In this document: piece after piece, positions 23,701 through 34,929 of the stretch
Numbering within the stretch: position 1 is the first letter of the stretch
Layout of the letters: the number at the start of each line of letters is the position of its first letter
Position numbers and translations under genes: made by a program
Assembly (NCBI GenBank): GCA_942486035.1
Contig: CALNXK010000006.1
Span: 6,637,501-6,701,500 of the forward strand
Reading direction: 5' to 3'
DNA length: 64,000 nt
Origin: Porites lobata
Lineage: Eukaryota; Cnidaria; Anthozoa; Scleractinia; Poritidae
Notes under the pieces: model-generated
What the model was told of the DNA's origin: nothing
Databases searched by the model: none
The model's input: only the letters and a program-made list of their open reading frames with translations

Positions 23701-25513
23701 CCCATGGTTTTGGTCCAAAAATGGCCATTATTCCACCTTTTTTTTTTGGCAATATAGGGCAGGAGTATGTCTTTTACGATATTCTAGAGCGAAAAAACGC
23801 TTTTCTAGGCTATAAAAACAAGAAGTTCAAAAAGTGGAAAAATTTACATTTTTGCAAATGGGTTAACCCATGGTTTTGGTCCAAAAATGGCCATTTTTCT
23901 AACTTTTTTTATAGGCAATATAGGCCAGGAAAATGTCTTTTACGAGATTCTAGGGCGAAGAAACGCCTTTCTAGGCTATAAGAACAAGAAGTTCAAAAAG
24001 TGAAAAAATTGACATTTTTGCAAAAGGGTTAACCCATGGTTTGGGTCCAAAAATGGCCATTTTTCTAACTTTTTTTATAGGCAATATAGGCCAGGAAAAT
24101 GTCTTTTACGATATTCTAGAGCGAAAAAACGCCCTTCTAGCCTATAAAAACAAGAAGTTCAAAAAGTCGAAAAATTGACATTTTTGCAAAGGGGTTAACC
24201 CATGGTTTTGGTCAAAAAAATGGCCATTATTCCAAATTTTTTTTTTTAGGCAAGAAAGGCCAGGAAAATGTCTTTTACAATATTCTAAAGCGAAAAAAAA
24301 CGCCTATCTAGCCTATAAAAACAAGACGTTCAAAAGTCGAAAAATTGACATTTTGGCAAAGGGTTAACCCATGGTTTTGGTCCAAAAATGGCCATTTTTT
24401 CCTACTTTTTTTTTTTTTAGGCAATATAGGCCAGGAAAATGTCTTTTACGAGATTCTAGGGCGAAGAAACGCCTTTCTAGGCTATAAAAACAAGAAGTTC
24501 AAAAAGTGGAAAAATTGACATTTTTGCAAAGGGGTTAACCCATGGTTTGGGTCCAAAAATGGCCATTTTTCTAACTTTTTTTATAGGCAATATAGGCCAG
24601 GAAAATGTCTTTTATGATATTCTAGAACGAAAAAACGCCTTTCTAGGCTATAAAAACAAGAAGTCCAAAAAGTCGAAAAATTGACATTTTTCCAAAAATG
24701 GCCATTTTTCCAACTTTTCTTTTTTAGGCAATATAAGCCAGGAAAATGTCTTTTACGATATTCTAGAGCGAAAAAACGCCTTTCTAGGCTATAAAAACAA
24801 TAAGTTTAAAAAGTCGAAAAATTGACAGTTTTGCGAAGCGGTTAACCCATGGTTTTGGTCAAAAAATGGCCATTATTCCAAATTTTTTTTTTTAGGCAAG
24901 AAAGGCCAGGAAAATGTCGTTTACAATATTCTAGAGCAAAAAAACGCCTTTTGAGGCTATAAAAACAAGAAGTTCAAAAAGTCGGAAAATTGACATTTTG
25001 GCAAAGGGGTTAACCCATGGTTTTGGTCCAAAAATGGCCATTATTCCACCTCTTTTCTTAGGCAATATAGGCCAGGAATATGTCTTTTACGATATTCTAG
25101 AGCGAAAAAACGCCTTTCTAGGCTATAAAAACAAAAAGTTCAAAAAGTCGAAAAATTGACATTTTTCAAAAGGGGTTAACCCATGGTTTTGGTCCCAAAA
25201 TGGCCATTTTTCCAATTTTTTTTTTTAGGCAATATAGTCCAGGAAAATGTATTTTACGAGATTCTAGGTTGAAAAAACGCCTTTCTAGGCTATAAAAACA
25301 AGAAGTTCAAAAAGTCGAAAAATTGACATTTTTCCAAAGGGGTTAACCCATGGTTTTGGTCCAAAAATGGCCATTTTTCCAACTTTTTTTTTTAGGCAAT
25401 ATCGGCGAGGAAAATGTCTTTTACGAGATTCTAGGGCGAAGAAACGCCTTTCTAGGCTATAAAAACAGGAAGTTCAAAAAGTGGAAAAATTGACATTTTT
25501 CCTAAAGGGTTAA
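23701..25513 (+). repeat. 11-mer higher-order repeat, unit 1 (1.81 kb)
   Basis: A diagnostic monomer (CCATTATTCCACC, then GGGCAGGAGTATG) at 23,721 recurs at 25,534, 30,844 and 33,306. The 1,813-bp interval between the first two equals about 11 monomers, and the order of variant monomers inside matches the next unit almost base for base. Differences are mainly homopolymer lengths. Confidence 0.82.
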
Positions 25514-27326
25514 CCCATGGTTTTGGTCCAAAAATGGCCATTATTCCACCTTTTTTTTTTGGCAATATAGGGCAGGAGTATGTCTTTTACGATATTCTAG
25601 AGCGAAAAAACGCTTTTCTAGGCTATAAAAACAAGAAGTTCAAAAAGTGGAAAAATTTACATTTTTGCAAATGGGTTAACCCATGGTTTTGGTCCAAAAA
25701 TGGCCATTTTTCTAACTTTTTTTATAGGCAATATAGGCCAGGAAAATGTCTTTTACGAGATTCTAGGGCGAAGAAACGCCTTTCTAGGCTATAAGAACAA
25801 GAAGTTCAAAAAGTGAAAAAATTGACATTTTTGCAAAGGGGTTAACCCATGGTTTGGGTCCAAAAATGGCCATTTTTCTAACTTTTTTTATAGGCAATAT
25901 AGGCCAGGAAAATGTCTTTTACGATATTCTAGAGCGAAAAAACGCCCTTCTAGCCTATAAAAACAAGAAGTTCAAAAAGTCGAAAAATTGACATTTTTGC
26001 AAAGGGGTTAACCCATGGTTTTGGTCAAAAAATGGCCATTATTCCAAATTTTTTTTTTAGGCAAGAAAGGCCAGGAAAATGTCTTTTACAATATTCTAAA
26101 GCGAAAAAACGCCTATCTAGCCTATAAAAACAAGACGTTCAAAAAGTCGAAAAATTGACATTTTGGCAAAGGGGTTAACCCATGGTTTTGGTCCAAAAAT
26201 GGCCATTTTTCCTACTTTTTTTTTTTAGGCAATATAGGCCAGGAAAATGTCTTTTACGAGATTCTAGGGCGAAGAAACGCCTTTCTAGGCTATAAAAACA
26301 AGAAGTTCAAAAAGTGGAAAAATTGACATTTTTGCAAAGGGGTTAACCCATGGTTTGGGTCCAAAAATGGCCATTTTTCTAACTTTTTTTATAGGCAATA
26401 TAGGCCAGGAAAATGTCTTTTATGATATTCTAGAACGAAAAAACGCCTTTCTAGGCTATAAAAACAAGAAGTCCAAAAAGTCGAAAAATTGACATTTTTC
26501 CAAAAATGGCCATTTTTCCAACTTTTCTTTTTTAGGCAATATAAGCCAGGAAAATGTCTTTTACGATATTCTAGAGCGAAAAAACGCCTTTCTAGGCTAC
26601 AAAAACAATAAGTTTAAAAAGTCGAAAAATTGACAGTTTTGCGAAGCGGTTAACCCATGGTTTTGGTCAAAAAATGGCCATTATTCCAAATTTTTTTTTT
26701 TAGGCAAGAAAGGCCAGGAAAATGTCTTTTACAATATTCTAGAGCAAAAAAACGCCTTTTGAGGCTATAAAAACAAGAAGTTCAAAAAGTCGGAAAATTG
26801 ACATTTTGGCAAAGGGGTTAACCCATGGTTTTGGTCCAAAAATGGCCATTATTCCACCTCTTTTCTTAGGCAATATAGGCCAGGAATATGTCTTTTACGA
26901 TATTCTAGAGCGAAAAAACGCCTTTCTAGGCTATAAAAACAAAAAGTTCAAAAAGTCGAAAAATTGACATTTTTCAAAAGGGGTTAACCCATGGTTTTGG
27001 TCCCAAAATGGCCATTTTTCCAACTTTTTTTTTTAGGCAATATAGTCCAGGAAAATGTATTTTACGAGATTCTAGGTTGAAAAAACGCCTTTCTAGGCTA
27101 TAAAAACAAGAAGTTCAAAAAGTCGAAAAATTGACATTTTTCCAAAGGGGTTAACCCATGGTTTTGGTCCAAAAATGGCCATTTTTCCAACTTTTTTTTT
27201 TAGGCAATATCGGCGAGGAAAATGTCTTTTACGAGATTCTAGGGCGAAGAAACGCCTTTCTAGGCTATAAAAACAGGAAGTTCAAAAAGTGGAAAAATTG
27301 ACATTTTTCCTAAAGGGTTAACCCAT
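25514..27326 (+). repeat. 11-mer higher-order repeat, unit 2 (1.81 kb)
   Basis: This is the second tandem unit. It shares every marker monomer with unit 1, including the GTCAAAAAATGG, GGCAAGAAAGG, TTTTCTTAGGCAATA and TATCGGCGAGG variants in the same order. Confidence 0.82.
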
Positions 27327-27490
27327 GGTTTTGGTCCAAAAATGGCCATTTTTCCAACTTTTTTTTTTTTAGCAATATAGGTCAGGAAAATGTCTTTTAC
27401 GATATTCTAGAGCGAAAAAACGCCTTTTTAGGCTATAAAAACAAGAAGTTCAAAAAGTTGAAAAATTGAGATTTTTGCAAAGGGGTTAAC

Positions 27491-29005
27491 CAGGAGCCCA
27501 TCAAATGGAGCCTCCATCTCCCATACAAGCCCTTGGAGTCAACCCTTTCCCGAGTAGATTTTTAATTAGAACGGTTCCCGGGGGAGAGTTCGCGCGCCGA
27601 CGGTGGGAAGAGCCAATCACAACGACGAAATGACACTGCTATTGTACTTCATGAAACAGCAGGAAATTTGGTGTTGACAGGCCAAACACAATCATAAGCT
27701 AGTGAAGCGTGACTTAAGCGTTTTCATCCCTCAGAGATTTTCTTTTTTTTTTTCTTTCTAGCGGGTAGATTATACTGTGGACAGTTTTAAACTCTGACTA
27801 TGTAAACTTAATTTTGGTTGCTTGTCACACATTAAGAGGCCATGAAGCTGGTCTGTTACATGCATACTGATTAACTACTACCCGCAGTCTGTAGTTCTGA
27901 CAGGATTCGTTTTCTTTAGCCAATTTTTTTGAGCGTTAAGGTTCTTATTTCGGCCAAATGACTCAATGCTAATCAAATTTCTAGTTTTTCAAGTTGTTCT
28001 TTTTCGAAATGTGTTTATCTGAATAAATACTTGTGGTCCTTGTGGTTGTTTTGTCCGTCAGCTAGTGTGATGATTCCCTGCTATGTTTTGTAACGCGGGG
28101 CCCAGCCATTGTTTTATCGCAAAAAAGTGATCTACAGATGCGAATTCGAAGGAAGGAATTGAGCCTAAACTTCTACATTAAGTGCTGAGAATTGTCCTGT
28201 TGGTCAGTCATAATTCTTTTGGCGCAGATACAATCCATTTTGTTTTTCTTGAGATAAGTGGGTCTTTGGACTGGAGCGCGATGTCACAATTTCCTCCGTT
28301 AGCAAATTACTTTTGAGTTAGCTTCACGGTCGACCAACTGTTGTCTTCTGTTCAACTTTTCAAGTGCCAGTTTCATCAGGCGACTCTCATGGTGATACAA
28401 GTCAGTTGTAAAGGAAGACTGCAATTTCTCAAATTTCGGAACGGAAGCATTCCTCGTTAGTCGCTACTTAGGTCATCGCTTTTGCACGCGGTGCTTAACT
28501 GGCGAAGTCCACTCCGCGGTGATGACAAAAATCAAATGATCCTGGCACTTTTTCGGCGCTGATCATCGAAAAGTTCCAAATCGTCCACAGAACGCTTAAT
28601 CGTCGACTCTTTTCTAGGTGCATGCTAAGATGTGGGATGTATGGCGGCAGAAAAAAAAAGAAATACTCGCAAAGATAACCTCTCCGTGATCCTCAGTTCG
28701 CTGCCTTTGTCCCATCGCTTTATGCTCAGTCTCAGTCAGGTAATTCATTAACTGTTATTTCATGATACCCAGATCACAGCGGCTGTAAAATTGTAAAAAT
28801 GGACGTAAAGTAAAAAAGGATAACGGTCGAAGGACGGGCTTCTGAGTTCGACTTCATTCAATTTTATTTTTTCACCGTGACATACGAGACTTACGGAAAT
28901 ATGACACTTTTCGCGGGAAACAAACCGTTCTATTTATAAATCTACTCGGGAAAGGGTTGACTCAAGAAATTAATGGAGATGGAGGCTCCATTTGATGGGC
29001 TCCTG
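27491..29005. mobile_element. 1.5-kb TIR transposon in satellite, copy 1
   Basis: The ends CAGGAGCCCATCAAATGG and its exact reverse complement continue as a perfect 31-bp inverted repeat. Similarity then goes on imperfectly to about 85 bp (GAGTCAACCCTTTCCCGAG, then GAACGGTT). The interior has no transposase frame. The satellite site GGTTAAC is on both sides (27,484-27,490 and 29,006-29,012). This is either a 7-bp duplication with symmetrical ends, or a TTAA duplication (piggyBac- or Kolobok-like) with ends CC...GGG. An empty site at about 39,125 shows the undisturbed monomer. Interior bases 27,660-27,900 resemble 1190-1510 of the unrelated-ended element at 985. Confidence 0.9.
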
Positions 29006-32000
29006 GGTTAACCCATGGTTTTTGTCCAAAAACGGCCATTATTCCACCTTTTTTTTAGGCAATATAGGGCAGGAATATGTCTTTTACGATATTCTAGAAC
29101 GAAAAAACGCCTTTCTAGGCTATAAAAACAAGAAGTTCAAAAAGTCGAAAAATTGACATTTTTCCAAAGGGGTTAACCCATGGTTTTGGTCCAAAAATGG
29201 CCTTTTTTCCAACTTTTTTTTTTTAGGCAATATAGGCCAGGAAAATGTCTTTTACGAGATTCTAGGGCGAAGAAACGCCTTTCTAGGCTATAAAAACAGG
29301 AAGTTCAAAAAGTGGAAAAATTGACATTTTTCCAAAGGGCTTAACCCATGGTTTTGGTCCAAAAATGGCCATTTTTCCAACTTTTTTTTTTTAGGCAATA
29401 GAGGCCAGGAAAATATCTTTTACAATATTCTAAAGCAAAAAAACCGCTATCTAGCCTATAAAAACAAGAAGTTCAAAAAGTCGAAAAATTGACATTTTGG
29501 CAAAGGGTTAACCCATGGTTTTGGTCCAAAAATGGCCATTTTTCCAACTTTTTTTTTTTTGGCAATATAGGCCAGGAAAATGTCTTTTACGAGATTCTAG
29601 AGCGAAGAAACGCCTTTCTAGGCTATAAAAACAAGAAGTTCAAAGAGTCGAAAAATTGACATTTTTGCAAAGGGGTTAACCCATGGTTTGGGTCCAAAAA
29701 TGGCCATTTTTCTAACTTTTTTTTATAGGCAATATACGCCACGAAAATGTCTTTTACGATATTCTAAAGCGAAAAAACGCCTATCTAGCCTATAAAAACA
29801 AGAAGTTCAAAAAGTCGAAAAATTGACATTTTGGCAAAGGGGTTAACCCATGGTTTTGGTCCAAAAATGGCCATTATTCCTACTTTTTTTTTTTAGGCAA
29901 TATAGGCCAGGAAAATGTCTTTTATGATATTCTAGAACGAAAAAACGCCTTTCTAGGCTATAAAAACAAGAAGTTCAAAAAGTCGAAAAATTGACATTTT
30001 TCCAAAAATGGCTATTTTTCCAACTTTTGTTTTTTAGGCAATATAGGCCCGGAAAATGTCTTTTACGATATTCTAGAGCGAAAAAACGCCTTTCTAGGCT
30101 ATAAAAACAATAAGTTAAAAAAGTCGAAAAATTGACAGTTTTGCAAAGCGGTTAACCCATGGTTTTGGTCCAAAAATGGCCATTTTTCCAACTTTTTTTT
30201 TTAGGCAATATAGGCCAGGAAAATGTCTTTTACGATATTCTGGAGCGAAAAAACGCCTTTTGAGGCTATAAAAACCAGATGTTCAAAAAGTCGAAAAATT
30301 GACATTTTTGCAAAGGGGTTAACCCATGGTTTTGGTCAAAAAATGGCCATTATTCCAAATTTTTTTTTTTAGGCAAGAAAGGCCAGGAAAATGTCTTTTA
30401 CAATATTCTAAAGCGAAAAAACGCCTATCTAGCCTATAAAAACAAGAAGTTAAAAAAGTCGAAAAATTGACATTTTGGCAAAGGGGTTAACCCATGGTTT
30501 TGGTCCAAAAATGGCCATTATTCCAACTTTTTTTTTAGGCAATATAGGCCAGGAATATGTCTTTTACGATATTCTAGAGCGAAAAAACGCCTTTCTAGGC
30601 TATAAAAACAAAAAGTTCAAAAAGTCGAAAAATTGACATTTTTCAAAAGGGGTAAACCCATGGTTTTGGTCCAAAAATGGCCATTTTTCCAACTTTTTTT
30701 TTTAGGCAATATATTCCAGGAAAATGTATTTTAGGAGATTCTAGGTTGAAAAAACGCCTTTCGAGGCTATAAAAACAAGAAGTTCAAAAAGTCGAAAAAT
30801 TGACATTTTTCCAAAGGGGTTAACCCATGGTTTTGGTCCAAAAATGGCCATTATTCCACCTTTTTTTTTTGGCAATATAGGGCAGGAGTATGTCTTTTAC
30901 GATATTCTAGAGCGAAAAAACGCTTTTCTAGGCTATAAAAACAAGAAGTTCAAAAAGTGGAAAAATTTACATTTTTGCAAATGGGTTAACCCATGGTTTT
31001 GGTCCAAAAATGGCCATTTTTCTAACTTTTTTTATAGGCAATATAGGCCAGGAAAATGTCTTTTACGAGATTCTAGGGCGAAGAAACGCCTTTCTAGGCT
31101 ATAAGAACAAGAAGTTCAAAAAGTGAAAAAATTGACATTTTTGCAAAAGGGTTAACCCATGGTTTGGGTCCAAAAATGGCCATTTTTCTAACTTTTTTTA
31201 TAGGCAATATAGGCCAGGAAAATGTCTTTTACGATATTCTAGAGCGAAAAAACGCCCTTCTAGCCTATAAAAACAAGAAGTTCAAAAAGTCGAAAAATTG
31301 ACATTTTTGCAAAGGGGTTAACCCATGGTTTTGGTCAAAAAATGGCCATTATTCCAAATTTTTTTTTTAGGCAAGAAAGGCCAGGAAAATGTCTTTTACA
31401 ATATTCTAAAGCGAAAAAACGCCTATCTAGCCTATAAAAACAAGACGTTCAAAAAGTCGAAAAATTGACATTTTGGCAAAGGGGTTAACCCATGGTTTTG
31501 GTCCAAAAATGGCCATTTTTCCTACTTTTTTTTTTTTTTTTTTAGGCAATATAGGCCAGGAAAATGTCTTTTACGAGATTCTAGGGCGAAGAAACGCCTT
31601 TCTAGGCTATAAAAACAAGAAGTTCAAAAAGTGGAAAAATTGACATTTTTGCAAAGGGGTTAACCCATGGTTTGGGTCCAAAAATGGCCATTTTTCTAAC
31701 TTTTTTTATAGGCAATATAGGCCAGGAAAATGTCTTTTATGATATTCTAGAACGAAAAAACGCCTTTCTAGGCTATAAAAACAAGAAGTCCAAAAGTCGA
31801 AAAATTGACATTTTTCAAAAATGGCCATTTTTCCAACTTTTTTTTTTAGGCAATATAAGCCAGGAAAAAGTCTTTTACGATATTCTAGAGCGAAAAAACG
31901 CCTTTCTAGGCTATAAAAACAATAAGTTTAAAAAGTCGAAAAATTGACAGTTTTGCGAAGCGGTTAACCCATGGTTTTGGTCAAAAAATGGCCATTATTC

Positions 32001-34929
32001 CAAATTTTTTTTTTTAGGCAAGAAAGGCCAGGAAAATGTCGTTTACAATATTCTAGAGCAAAAAAACGCCTTTTGAGGCTATAAAAACAAGAAGTTCAAA
32101 AAGTCGGAAAATTGACATTTTGGCAAAGGGGTTAACCCATGGTTTTGGTCCAAAAATGGCCATTATTCCACCTCTTTTCTTAGGCAATATAGGCCAGGAA
32201 TATGTCTTTTACGATATTCTAGAGCGAAAAAACGCCTTTCTAGGCTATAACAACAAAAAGTTCAAAAAGTCGAAAAATTGACATTTTTGCAAAGGGGTTA
32301 ACCCATGGTTTGGGTCCAAAAATGGCCATTTTTCTAACTTTTTTTATAGGCAATATAGGCCAGGAAAATGTCTTTTATGATATTCTAGAACGAAAAAACG
32401 CCTTTCTAGGCTATAAAAACAAGAAGTCCAAAAAGTCGAAAAATTGACATTTTTCCAAAAATGGCCATTTTTCCAACTTTTCTTTTTTAGGCAATATAAG
32501 CCAGGAAAATGTCTTTTACGATATTCTAGAGCGAAAAAACGCCTTTCTAGGCTATAAAAACAATAAGTTCAAAAAGTCGAAAAATTGACAGTTTTGCGAA
32601 GCGGTTAACCCATGGTTTTGGTCAAAAAATGGCCATTATTCCAAATTTTTTTTTTTAGGCAAGAAAGGCCAGGAAAATGTCGTTTACAATATTCTAGAGC
32701 AAAAAAACGCCTTTTGAGGCTATAAAAACAAGAAGTTCAAAAAGTCGGAAAATTGACATTTTGGCAAAGGGGTTAACCCATGGTTTTGGTCCAAAAATGG
32801 CCATTATTCCACCTCTTTTCTTAGGCAATATAGGCCAGGAATATGTGTCTTTTTACGATATTCTAGAGCGAAAAAACGCCTTTCTAGGCTATAAAACAAA
32901 AAGTTCAAAAAGTCGAAAAATTGACATTTTTCAAAAGGGGTTAACCCATGGTTTTGGTCCCAAAATGGCCATTTTTCCAACTTTTTTTTTTTTTAGGCAA
33001 TATAGTCCAGGAAAATGTATTTTACGAGATTCTAGGTTGAAAAAAACGCCTTTCTAGGCTATAAAAACAAGAAGTTCAAAAAGTCGAAAAATTGACATTT
33101 TTCCAAAGGGTTAACCCATGGTTTTGGTCCAAAATGGCCATTTTTCCAACTTTTTTTTTTAGGCAATATCGGCGAGGAAAATGTCTTTTACGAGATTCTA
33201 GGGCGAAGAAACGCCTTTCTAGGCTATAAAAACAGGAAGTTCAAAAAGTGGAAAAATTGACATTTTTCCTAAAGGGTTAACCCATGGTTTTGGTCCAAAA
33301 ATGGCCATTATTCCACCTTTTTTTTTTGGCAATATAGGGCAGGAGTATGTCTTTTACGATATTCTAGAGCGAAAAAACGCTTTTCTAGGCTATAAAAACA
33401 AGAAGTTCAAAAAGTGGAAAAATTGACATTTTTGCAAAGGGGTTAACCCATGGTTTTGGTCAAAAAATGGCCATTATTCCAAATTTTTTTTTTAGGCAAG
33501 AAAGGCCAGGAAAATGTCTTTTACAATATTCTAAAGCGAAAAAACGCCTATCTAGCCTATAAAAACAAGACGTTCAAAAAGTCGAAAAATTGACATTTTG
33601 GCAAAGGGGTTAACCCATGGTTTTGGTCCAAAAATGGCCATTTTTCCTACTTTTTTTTTTTAGGCAATATAGGCCAGGAAAATGTCTTTTACGAGATTCT
33701 AGGGCGAAGAAACGCCTTTCTAGGCTATAAAAACAAGAAGTTCAAAAAGTGGAAAAATTGACATTTTTGCAAAGGGGTTAACCCATGGTTTGGGTCCAAA
33801 AATGGCCATTTTTCTAACTTTTTTTATAGGCAATATAGGCCAGGAAAATGTCTTTTATGATATTCTAGAACGAAAAAAACGCCTTTCTAGGCTATAAAAA
33901 CAAGAAGTCCAAAAAGTCGAAAAATTGACATTTTTTTCCAAAATGGCCATTTTTTCCAACTTTTTTTTTTTAGGCAATATAAGCCAGGAAAATGTCTTTT
34001 ACGATATTCTAGAGCGAAAAAAACGCCTTTCTAGGCTATAAAAACAATAAGTTTAAAAAGTCGAAATATTGACAGTTTTGCGAAGCGGTTAACCCATGGT
34101 TTTGGTCAAAAAAAATGGCCATTATTCCAAATTTTTTTTTTAGGCAAGAAAGGCCAGGAAAATGTCTTTTACAATATTCTAGAGCAAAAAACGCCTTTTG
34201 AGGCTATAAAAACAAGAAGTTCAAAAGTCGGAAAATTGACATTTTGGCAAAGGGTTAACCCATGGTTTTGGTCCAAAATGGCCATTATTCCACCTCTTTT
34301 TTCTTAGGCAATATAGGCCAGGAATATGTCTTTTACGATATTCTAGAGCGAAAAAAACGCCTTTCTAGGCTATAAAAACAAAAAGTTCAAAAAGTCGAAA
34401 AATTGACATTTTTTCAAAAGGGGTTAACCCATGGTTTTGGTCCCAAAATGGCCATTTTTCCAACTTTTTTTTTAGGCAATATAGTCCAGGAAAATGTATT
34501 TTACGAGATTCTAGGTTGAAAAAATGCCTTTCTAGGCTATAAAAAAAAGAAGTTCAAAAAGTCGAAAAATTGACATTTTTCCAAAGGGGTTAACCCATGG
34601 TTTTGGTCCAAAAATGGCCATTTTTCCAACTTTTTTTTTTAGGCAATATCGGCGAGGAAAATGTCTTTTACGAGATTCTAGGGCGAAGAAACGCCTTTCT
34701 AGGCTATAAAAACAGGAAGTTCAAAAAGTGGAAAAATTGACATTTTTCCTAAAGGGTTAACCCATGGTTTTGGTCCAAAAATGGCCATTTTTCCAACTTT
34801 TTTTTTTTTAGCAATATAGGTCAGGAAAATGTCTTTTACGATATTCTAGAGCGAAAAAACGCCTTTTTAGGCTATAAAAACAAGAAGTTCAAAAAGTTGA
34901 AAAATTGAGATTTTTGCAAAGGGGTTAAC
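29006..34929 (+). repeat. 167-bp satellite array, segment 2
   Basis: The same monomer in the same orientation as segment 1. It resumes in phase at the transposon target site. Most of it is the second copy of the 7-kb superunit. Between about 32.8 and 34.5 kb, homopolymers vary in length unusually often (for example GAAAAAAACGCC, GGTCAAAAAAAATGG, CCAAAGGGTTAACC) compared with the matching monomers at 24.5-27 kb. Confidence 0.93.

Larger units (their letters stand above)
17188..27490 (+). repeat. 167-bp satellite array, segment 1
   Basis: Head-to-tail monomers of about 167 bp, all in one orientation. Taking GGTTAACCC as position 1, the order is: GGTTAACCCATGG (1-13), TTTTGGTCCAAAA (14-26), AAAAATGGCCATTTTT (about 23-38), a poly-T tract of 8-12 ending in AGG (about 43-55), CAATATAGGCC, ATGTCTTTTACGATATT, CTAGARCGAAAAAACGCC, TTTCTAGGC, TATAAAAACAAGAAGTTC, AAAAAGTCGAAAAATTGAC, ATTTTTCCAAAGG. 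Consensus GC is about 34%. The first 5 kb are divergent, with deletion-derived monomers (18,196; 18,812; 19,730; 20,775). From about 22 kb the copies become nearly uniform and form higher-order units. No gene lies within it. Confidence 0.95.
21970..29095 (+). repeat. 7-kb satellite superunit, copy 1 (with transposon)
   Basis: Variant order from about 22,040 (GGCCTTTTTTCC, CGAGATTCTAGGGCG, AGGGCTTAACCC) recurs from about 29,160 at an offset of about 7,123. Sequence from about 26.0 kb through the transposon to 29,095 recurs at an offset of about 7,439. The superunit contains the 11-mer units and one transposon copy near its 3' end. The join to the next copy is at about 29,095. Confidence 0.75.

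Noticed and set aside
27491..29005. Two independent insertions of the 1.5-kb element
   Set aside because: Flanking satellite variants, target bases and almost every internal base are shared with the copy at 34,930, so duplication is the simpler reading.
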